In this document: piece by piece, positions 43,790-54,063 of the stretch
Numbering within the stretch: position 1 is the first letter of the stretch
How the letters are laid out: each line of letters starts with the position of its first letter
Assembly (NCBI RefSeq): GCF_964275005.1
Contig: NC_092686.1
Span: forward strand, 14,885,696-14,949,695
Origin: Diadema setosum
Lineage: Eukaryota > Echinodermata > Echinoidea > Diadematoida > Diadematidae
DNA: 64,000 nucleotides
Reading direction: 5' to 3'
The notes under the pieces: model-generated
What the model saw: only the letters and a program-made list of their open reading frames with translations
Databases searched by the model: none
What the model was told of the DNA's origin: nothing
Position numbers and translations under genes: made by a program

Positions 43790-46420
43790 TTCAGTGGAAC
43801 CTCAATATTATAAGCACTGATATGACAAACTGTAGTAATAACAAGATCTTATATATAGGGGTGATATCTCTGGTCCCATTGACCCTCATTATAACAAGGT
43901 TCGGCTGCATGTCAAATGCACTCTTGTCTCAATTCTTACTCTTGCTATGCTCTCCCTCTCTCTTTTGTAATGTAGGCCTACTGCATGTTTTAGCAATTGG
44001 AAAATCACACTTTCACAACCATACAAGTGAAGATAATTTTGATTGTGTAGAATTGACACGTTGAACAGCTATGTTGTCAGTCATGGTCAGAAGAAATAGA
44101 TAATGATCTGATACAATTAAGATACTGTGGCCTTTCCGGCAATAGCTTCACAGCCTCTATTTAGAGAACAGGACCAAGTCTAGTTACGAACTCATTGAAC
44201 TGGAATGTAACTGGCTCATATAGTAATGTTCTGTCATGAACCAGTATACATTTGTCAAACATTCCTTCCAGCTGATTACACTAATTATATTTTGTGAGCA
44301 AATGGAAAAAAAAAGTGTGTTGTGTTTTCTATACATACATTTGTAGTTGTAGTAATACAGTACATGTACCGGTAGTGTAAATTGGTTATCCTTATATACA
44401 AAAAGAAATGGATTAGCTTCATACAGACCCATGGAAATGCAAAAACATACACATATACACACACCCTCAGTACACTGATGCATATCCAGGCCTGGCATAT
44501 CAGATACAAACATGCACAAACACACACCAACATCAGACACACATAGGACTAATATATCATTGATATATTTGCCCTATGTTTGTCTGATGCCCCCTTCATA
44601 GAATGGATAGATATATCCCCTCATAGATACTAGTATGCACATACAATGTATTTAAGTAAGATTTCTATGGAATTGTACATCTAGCTGTATGCAATTTGAT
44701 ATTGGTGGGAGTGTTCCAATGATGCCTGATTGAAAGTATTTGTGGGTATGTATGTAGTATGGCAAAGGGTGTGTGTGTGTGTGTGTGTGTGTTGATGTGT
44801 GTATAGATAGGAGACTAAAGAAAATTAGTCACAGGGAATGAGGAAAAGATGGGGGAGTGTACTTACAGGAATGAGATTGTAAAACCCTACCAGTGTGTTA
44901 TCTCCATATCCTAATGTTGGAACAAAATGGGATTTATTCCACTGGAACAATGACAGCTGATCAGTCAAGCATGCATGAGTGACATCCACATTTGAAATCA
45001 AATCAGCCCAGAAGAGTTATCTTTTGCACATATATGTACATACTGTATATTTCATATCAATACTATGAGACATTCTCATGTAACATTAAATCAAAAGCTT
45101 TGTGATTTTTTTCCTCATACATAAATCTTATCAGTGACATTACAGAACTCAAATTCAGGATAACATAATACATGTGTTGCACGTGTAAATATACAAAACA
45201 GTACAGGTGAGTGATGTTATTCAATCTTTCACACAATATTTTAAAATGTGTAAAAATGTGTGAATGTATATGTGAGCATATGTGCATGTGGGTGTTTGCT
45301 TGTGTGCACGTTTTCAAAAGTACCTCTGCATGCAGATGTGATATGAATGATTATGAATGTCTGAGTCCCAGTCATAGCAAGATCAATTCATACCAAATTT
45401 TCTTAAACTGAGTGACCTTGAAACTGTTCTTTCATAAAGAGACCTGACACCATATTCATAAAAAAACAATGCTTATTTAACTTTTAATGCTTGACTTCAA
45501 TGATTATGTATGGAGAACCATTATAGAAATCAACAGAATAATTCCCCAACTAGACTTAGCATTGCATTATGAATTTGGTCCCCCCCCCCCTTGTGGAGGC
45601 ATTCCAAGTCTCAGAACTTGAGTAACAGGGCCCCAGTCTGCTTCAACATGTCAGATGAAGATTATATAAAATGCTAATGCCTTACAGACACACATCTTGT
45701 GCTCCTTTTTCATAAATTTGTGAATCATATACCAAGAGTAAATTATTGCATTCCTTCCCAAAACTACAATATTTTTCTCCATCTCTTTTTGAGTGTGTTG
45801 TGTTCTATAATGCATACACATTTTATTCTAAATTACCTTGTCAAAGATATTAATATTTGATCATATGAGTGAGCTCTAATCTTAACAGCAAACATTCAAT
45901 GGTAAAATCATAGTGTGGGACAGCATTCATGTAGAAATCTTCTAAACTTACCATTACAACACTGAATATCTCTAGAGAATTGTGTTAGCATGCAAGCTCA
46001 TCTGTCCATAAAAATGGCCATGTATGCTTCAAACATCAACAAAAAAAAATACAGTTTTCCTTTTGTATCCACATGACTGTTGTATTGTAAATGAATTGTG
46101 ATTTTGCTATTAAAAGGACAATATTCAACTGGCAAATAAATGATCTTTGAAACACTATATCAAATTGGCATCATATTGTTTGTGATGAAATGCAACATAC
46201 ACGTTATACAGACACAATACAACAGTGATCACTCATGAATAGAAGGTATAAGAATGCAGGGTATGTGTAACAAAATTTTGAGTGTTTGTATCTACCATCT
46301 GACATAAGAACAGATGAAAATAGTCTTCTGAAACATCATTCCGCAACAATTAAACACTATTTGCACAGTATCAAGTATTGAATACATTGTATGAACTTCA
46401 ATCTCAATTGCAAGGATTCC
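43790..46420. other. interior of the 8-kb transposon, nothing recognised
   Basis: AT-rich, with CA/GT-rich tracts and a C-run at 45581. No frame with transposase motifs was recognised on either strand. Confidence 0.5.
44768..44791. repeat. (GT)n microsatellite
   Basis: About twelve GT dinucleotides. Confidence 0.9.
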
Positions 46421-46433
46421 TGAACCCATCAGA

Positions 46434-46593
46434 TCATTTGTCAGACTGTGCAAATTGTCTCCTTTGATGTTCAATAACTTCCTCCCTTGGATGATACTCA
46501 AAGGCATTCACAAGGGGAGGCGTTGAAGGCTGGCAGGGTGCAGGAGTTTTGTCATTGTACTCCACAACAGCAGAAAGGACATCATAACCTGTG
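46434..46593 (-). pseudogene. putative last exon of the transposon's minus-strand gene
   Basis: On the minus strand, TTTTCTACAG acceptor is followed by an open stretch of 52 codons ending in TGA at 46436-46434. It includes TGYDVLSAVVEYNDKTPAPC and ends FEYHPREEVIEHQRRQFAQS-DK. The codon-like composition and the acceptor support an exon. Linking it to the THAP exon upstream is inference. Confidence 0.35.
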
Positions 46594-48331
46594 CTGTAGA
46601 AAATTCAACAGAAAGAAACAAAGAGACACACAAAATAGATGGAATTAAGTTGATAGCACTGGTTTTTAGCAACACATTTCTTGAGGTGTCATGAACAGAC
46701 ACCACCACTTTGATAATGACATCAAAAATCTTTGCAAATTCATATAAAAATTGGGGTTTGCCCTCCTCAATGCAAAGACTTGACTTGAGAATGCACAAGT
46801 AGCCATTGGTCATATAGCATGGCAGGTGGAGTGTTGGTCTTCAGAATGGACAACTGACTGCCTCCCTTCTATGATTTCTGATTAGTGGAACAGGCATAAG
46901 ACCTGCCCCCCCCCCACCCCCAAAAAAGAGAAAACGTATGTCTAGACCTTTTAAAATTGATCATTTTATGTGTACTCAGTGGTCAAGAAAGCCATGCTTC
47001 TACAGAGACAAACAAATAACAAGATGTGTAGTTCACAAATTGTGCCATTCTAATATTTTCCTCTGAGTAATGTGAATTCATTTTCTTCCAATATTGCATA
47101 AAATATCTACGCTGTTCTTTACAAACCTTCACGCTAGAAGAGCCAGGATTGTTCGTCTTCACAATCCGGTAGAGCAGATCTCCTGTTGCACCTCTTATCG
47201 AGCTCACTGTCTGTCAGAATTTGTGTAGTACACTGTAGTGCAATGCTGCCAGATGAACCCTGTAAGTACATGTAATAATGGCACAGAGAGGAATTGAATT
47301 TTTTTTTTTAAATTGTTTATGTAGGCCCGCAAGAATGTGGTTAACTAGATGCATGTAGGAACTCTTGGGAAAAACAAATACCGGTAATCACAAATAATGA
47401 CTGCCATTAGTACCGGTACCTCCCCACATAACCAGGGCAAGTGAAATTGTAATGATGACAACTGAAAATAACTGACTGCAGAAAGTTCCTTGTCTGATAG
47501 GAAAGTGACTTTTTTTTTTTCCACATGTAAAATATGAAATCGCATTACATTAGTCAACTAATATAGGCAACATTTTGGGGCAAGAAAAAAAAAATGGACA
47601 TTGAAGATTTCACTTGCCTAATGGGCAAGTGAAGACAAACAATAATGGCCAGTCCTGGATCAATTACAATCTAATAATATGTTTTGGAACACACCATCCA
47701 ACCATTCGGCTACAAGTTTTAGAGCTCAATGGGGAAGCAAGCAAGGAGGCTGTCATAGCAGAAGTCAGAGTCATAGAATTAACTGTTACTGAATATGTAT
47801 GATTGATAAGCCTTCTAATGTAGCAGCGATGAAAATATACAGAGCCAGCCAGCCCGGCTGGCTGGCTGGTACGTGCGGTCTCAGTTGGTAACTGTTGACC
47901 CCATATGCCCATACAAGTACTACGTGGTATCTAGAATCGATAGCTACACGCAGGTACCGATGTAACTGTGTTGTAGTGAATGTCTTACTAATCTTCGATA
48001 AATTTTAGGTCTAGTAATGTAACGTTAGAGGTGTTCACTTCATAGTATAGTACGATTTAATGAGCACACAACTTGACTACTAGTACATTAAAATCCCTCC
48101 ATGATCTTAATTTTACTGACATTGAGTGATGTTCCACTCAAAACGCTACAGACGGAGCTTATCAACCTATCGAAACCGTGAAACTGTTAGTAGTGATACA
48201 GCAATTATAGGCCGACCAGACGCCGTGCGAACCCTGTCGCGATTATTGCAGCGACTGGGCTGTGTATAGTTACGGTACATGTACGATAGCTACTGTATAA
48301 TAAGAGTCGTCTACACAGTGGCAAAACATAC

Positions 48332-48714
48332 CCGCTTTCTCTGATCCAGCTTCAGAACTGCTGATCCGCTTTGTTTTTCAGCTCTCTGACGATGAGTTTG
48401 GCTTCCATTTCCCAGCTTGATAACAGGGATAGCTATGGGCTCCAGGATCCTCTTTTTGGGCGCAAATCCTAGCCGAGTATACAGCACTACTTAGCTCCAC
48501 TACAAGCGATCACTCCATACGAGGCTGTACAACCTAGTGCGTAGTAATGTACATCGTAGTAGAAGGGACCATCTATCCCACTGGGCTCGCGTCAGCAAAT
48601 GATTCTCAACGAACCCAATTTTTTCGAGTAGCGTCATCTTTAGGGAAGTTGTGCAGACTTACACCCCATCTTTTGTGTCTTTGCTGCGGTGATGACGGCA
48701 CACTTCCTCGGCAT
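48332..48714 (-). pseudogene. decayed THAP-domain exon (transposase N-terminus)
   Basis: Minus-strand ATG at 48714 begins MPRKCAV. After frame changes it continues SKDTKDGV, GVSLHNFPKDDATRKNWVR, a stop, then LLTRAQWDRW in another frame. Further on comes LGFAPKKRILEPIAIPVIKL and a donor (CGG/GTATGT) at 48331. The start Met-Pro-x-x-Cys, the FPKD...R..W core and the basic post-domain linker are typical of THAP zinc-binding DNA-binding domains. The Cys and His ligands of the second half are not recognisable. Kolobok transposases carry such domains. Confidence 0.5.
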
Positions 48715-49121
48715 TTTCTTGAAATACTTTCTCCAACTTTCCTACAAATACCCCGGTACACAAGATCTCTGCACTGTGAAGTACAGTTTAGGCGAGACAG
48801 TCGCACTATGAGTTCCTGTTGGTGCGTCACAGTGTCACCTGACAAGGCACGTGACCGGTCCTTGCTTTTTCTGGGGGCGTTCCCGACTACCCGAAAAATG
48901 AGCGATTTAGGCGATTTCAACTGAGTTTTTTGAAGTTCACAGATCTCTTTGAAGAAAAGTATATGTGATTTCTAATAGTATTGACACAGTATTTTCATAT
49001 GATCATGCATTATAAAATTAAAAGACCCGCCCTTTAATGGTGATAATTTTGGGACCAGAAGATTTACTTCGTTATAACGAAATTTCGTTATAACCGTGTT
49101 CGTTGCAACGGGAGTGCACTG

Positions 49122-49203
49122 TAATGATAAACCGATTCAATCTGATTCACATTTCATTACAAATGCATATATGAGGACATCTTTGTGACCATTCTGTTTG
49201 CAT
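49122..49203 (+). repeat. inverted duplication arm 1, right remnant
   Basis: After the nested insertions, homology to the reverse complement of 57500-57578 resumes (ATGATAAACCGATTCAATCT, then GATTCACATTTC...GAGGACATCTTT) and fades near 49203. Confidence 0.8.
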
Positions 49204-50830
49204 GTACAATATAGTCCATGGGCCAGGCCAGATAATGGTACCACCTGAGGTGGCAATACCTTTTTGGTGTCATTTTGTTTATCAAGCTATGATAGCATTT
49301 CCAAATGAGTAGCTTAGTTGAAATGTTTTAGTTACAAAATACGTTGATGTGACAGCAATAATAAAAAGGTTAAATATTATGCAGTAAAAATTGAATGAAA
49401 ACACGCACACGTATTCATGCCTACACACGTGCACACACACGCATTGACACACACAAGGACAAGTATAATGACAAACATACACAAACTAAAAACGTCAAAA
49501 ATAAAGCATTCGTGTATGTGCTGATAATCCCCTTTGAAATACGGCCCAAATCATAGATCAGCCCCTTCCAACTCTCATAACTCAAATGCATCAGACAGGC
49601 AGTTGTAAACAATGGATGACAGCATGTTTTACAGTAGGGCCTACTAGTAGTCGTTGAAATAATGGTTTAGTTTTCGGCCTATTTGCACACATATAGAACG
49701 CAAGGTTTCACTTCATATCCTATCATTCGATATTATTCGATAAGTTATTACTCTATTGTGGCACTTCCATCATGACTGGCGATGTATGTGTCGCTGGACA
49801 GAATCTATAGCTTTATAGAGGATCACATGTCCATGTTTCGCCATTCGAACAAAGTCACTTTCTTTGTCAGCTGAATTGGACATTGTGAAAAGTGTCTTTT
49901 TTTCAGGCAAACGTCTATCAAAGCAATGAAAATTCTGGCTTTCGTGCGCTAGCCACTAACGCAAGTTATTTATACAGATATTTGGTTGAATAGATGCAGA
50001 AAATCATGATGGATAAAGCTTGATAAGAAAAGTATTACAGTGTGCTGATAAAAGAGAACAGGGTCTTTCGCGAAGCGTAAAAGCGGTATCGTGTTTAACA
50101 TCTTCTATGGAGTGAGAATGGTGAATCTCCACATGCAAGCGAAGCTTCTATGTCAAATCGTTCGTCACTGCATTCAGAGCAACAATTTTGAAAATTTCAA
50201 TTCAGATGTCCTCATGCTCACTTGAGGTGCATCCATATTTAAAGAGTATGTTTTACCCATTTACGCCTATACTTCCTAGTCATATTTCACACTTTCAACA
50301 AAAATATAAAAAAAAAGAAATACTGCTGGCGCTCGCGCATTTCCAAACATTTACCTAATGTCTATACTTTGTGATGCCACGTTGACCTGCTGTACACCTC
50401 ATTTTCATTCCATTCATTTTCATTTTATTTCAACACGGTAATAAAAAGGAAACTTGCTCAGCCATCGGCTGTTATTCTGCAAGTCCGTGCATGTATACAT
50501 TATAACAGAACGAAACATAGATTCAGTAACAGCGTAATATATAGCAATGATTGAAATAAGAAAAAAGAGGAAAAAAAATCACGAAGAAAAGGAAAAGTAT
50601 ATCTACATATAACAGCATATGAATAAAAAAAAATACAGACATTGACAAGAGATTGATATAAAACAAATGCCAATAGTACTCATCGCGTAACATAATAGGA
50701 AACGTTATGATAATTGATATGATGTAATATGATATATAACGCAGTGGATATCAAACTAGAACTGCTGCTGTTTCAAATAAGACCTGAAATTATTGAAACT
50801 CATAATCTTGATATTATCTGGGAGATCATT
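49204..50830. other. spacer between arm 1 and the tandem duplication, no gene
   Basis: AT-rich DNA with a CA/GT-rich patch near 49400-49460. No supported exon. Confidence 0.5.
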
Positions 50831-50837
50831 CCACACT

Positions 50838-50945
50838 TTAAAATCCCGGGGGGGATGGGGGGGATATATCCCCCCCTGAAATGGAGGAGGGGGGGGGGAT
50901 GGCCTGTACAATCATCCCCCCCTGAATTTTGGGAAAAAAATGGAG
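50838..50945. repeat. G/C-run repeat with GGGGGGGATATATCCCCCCC
   Basis: A perfect 20-base palindrome at 50857-50876 and further facing runs of G and C (for example GATCATCC-like words with C-runs at 50911). It is a common type of interspersed repeat remnant. Confidence 0.5.
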
Positions 50946-51121
50946 GAAGTAGAAATGTGATTGTATCAATTTTGGCATATTGCATGACGTTTGTACGCCG
51001 GCCTTCAGACAGGTAACAGAGCTGAACAGTATTCTATCTTGTAGGAAAATGTATACATAATTTTCTCAAGCGCTCGCTCGCTTCGCTCGCTCGCGAAGAA
51101 AGTAACATCGACATACACTGT

Positions 51122-54063
51122 AAGGTATGGCTCAGACGTTGACAACGTCGAATAGTATAGGCCTATAATGTAAACATGCTATGACGCGAGTAACTGGGGA
51201 CCATCTGCAAGATATGTAGGAAAACAAACAAACAAACAATAACAAAAACTATATCGCCATAATTGAACCCCCTCCATTTCCTGAATCATTCCTGAGAAAC
51301 GACAGTGACTGGTGACTCAGTCAGAATACATCTATGAGCATACCCAAAGGGGCATTTGCCCCGCCCCTACGGCCTGAGTGTTTAGGCAGACAAATCATGG
51401 TTTATCCCCCAAGCAATTCCCGAGATGAGGACAAATCTCGAACTCTCTTAATGGAAAATTGTCCAAATATTGCCAGAACTATGCACCAGATCGTTGTATT
51501 GCAATCATAAACATGCAAAAGCTCCGCTATACAGGATCCCTTTCGATAGACTTTGCATGTACACTTTTGAGATTGACGTATATTTCCCTAATTTATCAAA
51601 GAGTGTGCAGCAGATCTTTCACTTAACAAAAGCACCCTCATAATTATGCAGAGGCGTCGATGGGGGGGGGGGGGATGGTTCCCCCGTAAAAGTGGGACAA
51701 ACAAAAGCGAAAAATATAGCTACAAACGGCAGTGTTTGGAGTGTAAAATTTCAAAATTTTAAAGCTCGCTCGCTCCGCTCGCTCGCATTTAATCGCTATG
51801 CCATTCTCCTGATGCTGCTGCCTGTGAATGGCAGCAGTTGCGCCCGGTGCGCCCCTGCCCCTTAATTTCCAAAGCGAAAAATATAGCTACGAACTACAAA
51901 CAGCAGTTTTTGGACTGTAAAATGTCAAAATTTTGAAGCTCGCTCGCTTCGCTCGCTCGCATTTAATCATTATGCCATTCTCCTGATGTTGCAGCTAGTA
52001 ATTGCCAGCAGCTTTCGCCCGATGCGCCCCCCTTAATTTCCAAAGCGAAAAATATAGCTACAAACGGCAGTTTGGGGACTGTAAAATGTCAAAATTTTCA
52101 AGCTCGCTCCCTTCGCTCGCTCGCATTTAATCATTATGCCATTCTCCTGATGTTGCTGCTAGTAATTGCGAATAGTTTTCGCCCGGTGCGCCTCCTTAAT
52201 TTCCAAAGCGAAAAAATACCAGCCACAAACGACAGTTTGGGGGACTGTAAAATGTCAAAATTTTCAAGCTCGCTCGCTTCGCTCGCTCGCATTTAATCAT
52301 TATGCCATTCTCCTGATGTTGCTGCTAGTAATTGCCAGTAGTTTTCGCCCGGTGCGCCCCCCTTAATTTCCAAAGCGAAAAAATACAGCCACAAAGGCTT
52401 TTTTTGGGACTGTAAAATATCAAAATTTTCAAGCTCACTCGCTTCGCTCGCTCGCATTTAATCGTTATGCCATTCTCCTGATGTTACTGCCAGTAATTGC
52501 CGGCAGTTGCGCCCGGTGTGTCCCCCCCCCCCCCCCCTTGATTTCCAAAGAGAAAAAATACAGCCACAAACGACAGTTTGGGGACTGTAAAATGTCAAAA
52601 TTTTCAAACTCGCTCGCTTTCATTTAATCGTTATGCCATTCTCCCGATGTTGCATGCTGCCAGTAATTGCCAGCAGTTGTGCCCGGTGCATTCCCCCCCC
52701 CCCCCCTTTAATTTCCAAAGCGAAAAATATAGCTACAAACGACAGTTTTGGGACTGTAAAAAGTCAACATTTTCAAGCTCACTCGCTTCGCCCGCTCGTA
52801 TTCAATCGTTATGCCATTCCCCTGATGTTGCTGCCAGTAACTGCCAGTAGTTGCACCCGGTGCACCCCCCTTAATTTCCAAAGCGAAAAAATACAGCCAA
52901 AAGCGGCAGTTTTGGGACTGTAAAATGTCAAAATTTTCAAGCTCGCTCGCTTCACTCGCTCGCATTTAATTGTTATATGCCATTCTCCTGATGTTGCTGC
53001 CAGTAATTGCCAGCAGTTGCACACGGTGCGCCCCCCTTAATTTCCAAAGCAAAAAAATACAGCCACAAACGGCAGTTTTTGGACTGTAAAATGTCAAAAT
53101 TTTCAAGCTCGCTCGCTTCGCTCGCTCGCTTTTAATCGCTATACCATTCTCCTGATGTTGCTGGCAGTGATTGACAACAGTTGCGCCCGGTGCGGCCCCC
53201 TTGATTTCCAAAGCGAAGAAGTATAGTTACAAACGGCAGTTTTTAGCATGTAAAAGCATTATGTCAAAATTTTCAAGCTCGCTCGCTCCGCTCGCTCGCA
53301 TTTAATCGCTATGCCATTCTCCTGATGCTGCTGCCATGCAGTGATTGACAGCAGTTGCGCACGGTGTGCCCCCCCTTAATTTCCAAAGCGAAGAATATAG
53401 CTACAAACGGCAGTTTTTGGACTGTAAAATGTCAAAATTTTCAATGTAAAAAGATTTCACCGTGGGAGGGAGAAACCCCCCTACCATACCCTCCCCCCCC
53501 CCCCTCGCTTGCTTCGCTCCCTCACGATCTCATAACCGCTCCCCCAAGATCAAATCTTGTCTACGCTGGTGATAGGCCCCACTATTTAGTAGGCCTTCGC
53601 AGTGATGTCGCACAGGCGGAGCAAGAGCTGAAATACCACGATTTAGTCATTCAATAATATATTGTGAATATTTCATTTTCTATTGGTTTTTTTAAAGAAA
53701 AAACAAACAAAAATTTCACTAAAAGTGTGCACCAGATCGCTGAATTTCAGGTCTGAAAATGCAAAATCTTCCTCGTGTGGGAGAGGGACACTCCCCCCCC
53801 CCATACACACCCTCCCCCCGTTAACCCGGTCGCTCCGCTCTCTCTCACAGATATTTCAAAAACAAAAAATGTCTTCATACTTTTAAGGTCTGATTTTCCG
53901 CCGCAAGTCATCTGACAAGCAAAAAAAAAAGCAACAACAAGAACAAAAAGTCTTCATATTTTTGCTGCCACTTTCCTCCCACTTTATATTTCATGCAAAA
54001 GAGTGGGACATCCGATCCCTGTAAAGTGTGCGTGTGAGGGGAGAGAAGCTTCTCCAAGGCTGC
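51122..54063 (+). repeat. 2.94-kb tandem duplication, copy A
   Basis: From AAGGTATGGCTCAGACG to AAGGCTGC. The 54064-57030 copy follows directly and appears identical apart from a one-base change in a C-run near 52690 and a C-run at the end (2 C here, 28 C in copy B). It contains satellite monomers from about 51690 to 53450 and a C-rich, GCTTCGCTCCCTC-type repeat after them. Confidence 0.9.
51690..53450 (+). repeat. satellite array, eleven ~168-bp monomers (copy A)
   Basis: Each monomer has the same order: TTTCCAAAGCGAAAAA, TACAAACGGCAGTTT, GGACTGTAAAATGTCAAAAT, TTTCAAGCTCGCTCGC, TTCGCTCGCTCGC, TTTAATCGTTATGCCATTCT, CCTGATGTTGCTGCCAG, GCGCCCGGTGCG and a C-run. The TGTAAAA words recur at about 51742, 51918, 52081, 52247, 52413, 52588, 52757, 52921, 53088, 53253 and 53425. 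All frames through it are repeat artefacts. Confidence 0.9.

Larger units (their letters stand above)
41073..49033. mobile_element. 8-kb TTAA-flanked Kolobok-like DNA transposon, decayed
   Basis: TTAA at 41069-41072 and 49034-49037 flank ends that are perfect inverted repeats for 15 bases (AGGGCGGGTCTTTTA). TTAA duplication is known for piggyBac and Kolobok. A THAP-like coding region near the right end, as in Kolobok transposases, favours Kolobok; piggyBac ends normally begin CCC. The second gene region at the left encodes a ballast (P2X7 C-terminal-like) domain. Both are broken by frameshifts and stops, so the copy is probably inactive or badly assembled. It sits inside the pogo-like element and is therefore the younger insertion. 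Confidence 0.65.
40626..49121. mobile_element. pogo/Tigger-like element (TA duplication), split by a larger insertion
   Basis: Left end CAGTGCACTCCCGTTATAAC; right end reverse-complemented CAGTGCACTCCCGTTGCAAC. TA flanks at 40624-40625 and 49122-49123. The paralogous site at 57577-57578 is empty with a single TA, which proves the insertion boundaries. Without the internal insertion the element is about 535 bp, contains several TTCGTTATAACGAA palindromes and has no transposase frame. CAGTG-start, TA-duplicated ends are typical of pogo-like MITEs. Confidence 0.8.

Noticed and set aside
48547..48924. 125-codon plus-strand frame in the transposon
   Set aside because: Antisense shadow of the THAP-like exon on the minus strand.
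41073..49033. piggyBac identity for the 8-kb TTAA element
   Set aside because: piggyBac ends normally start CCC and no piggyBac transposase motif was seen; THAP content favours Kolobok.
52072..53211. Many related frames on both strands (e.g. SERAKRASLKILTFYSPK-like)
   Set aside because: All are translations of the 168-bp satellite, repeated identically in copy B.
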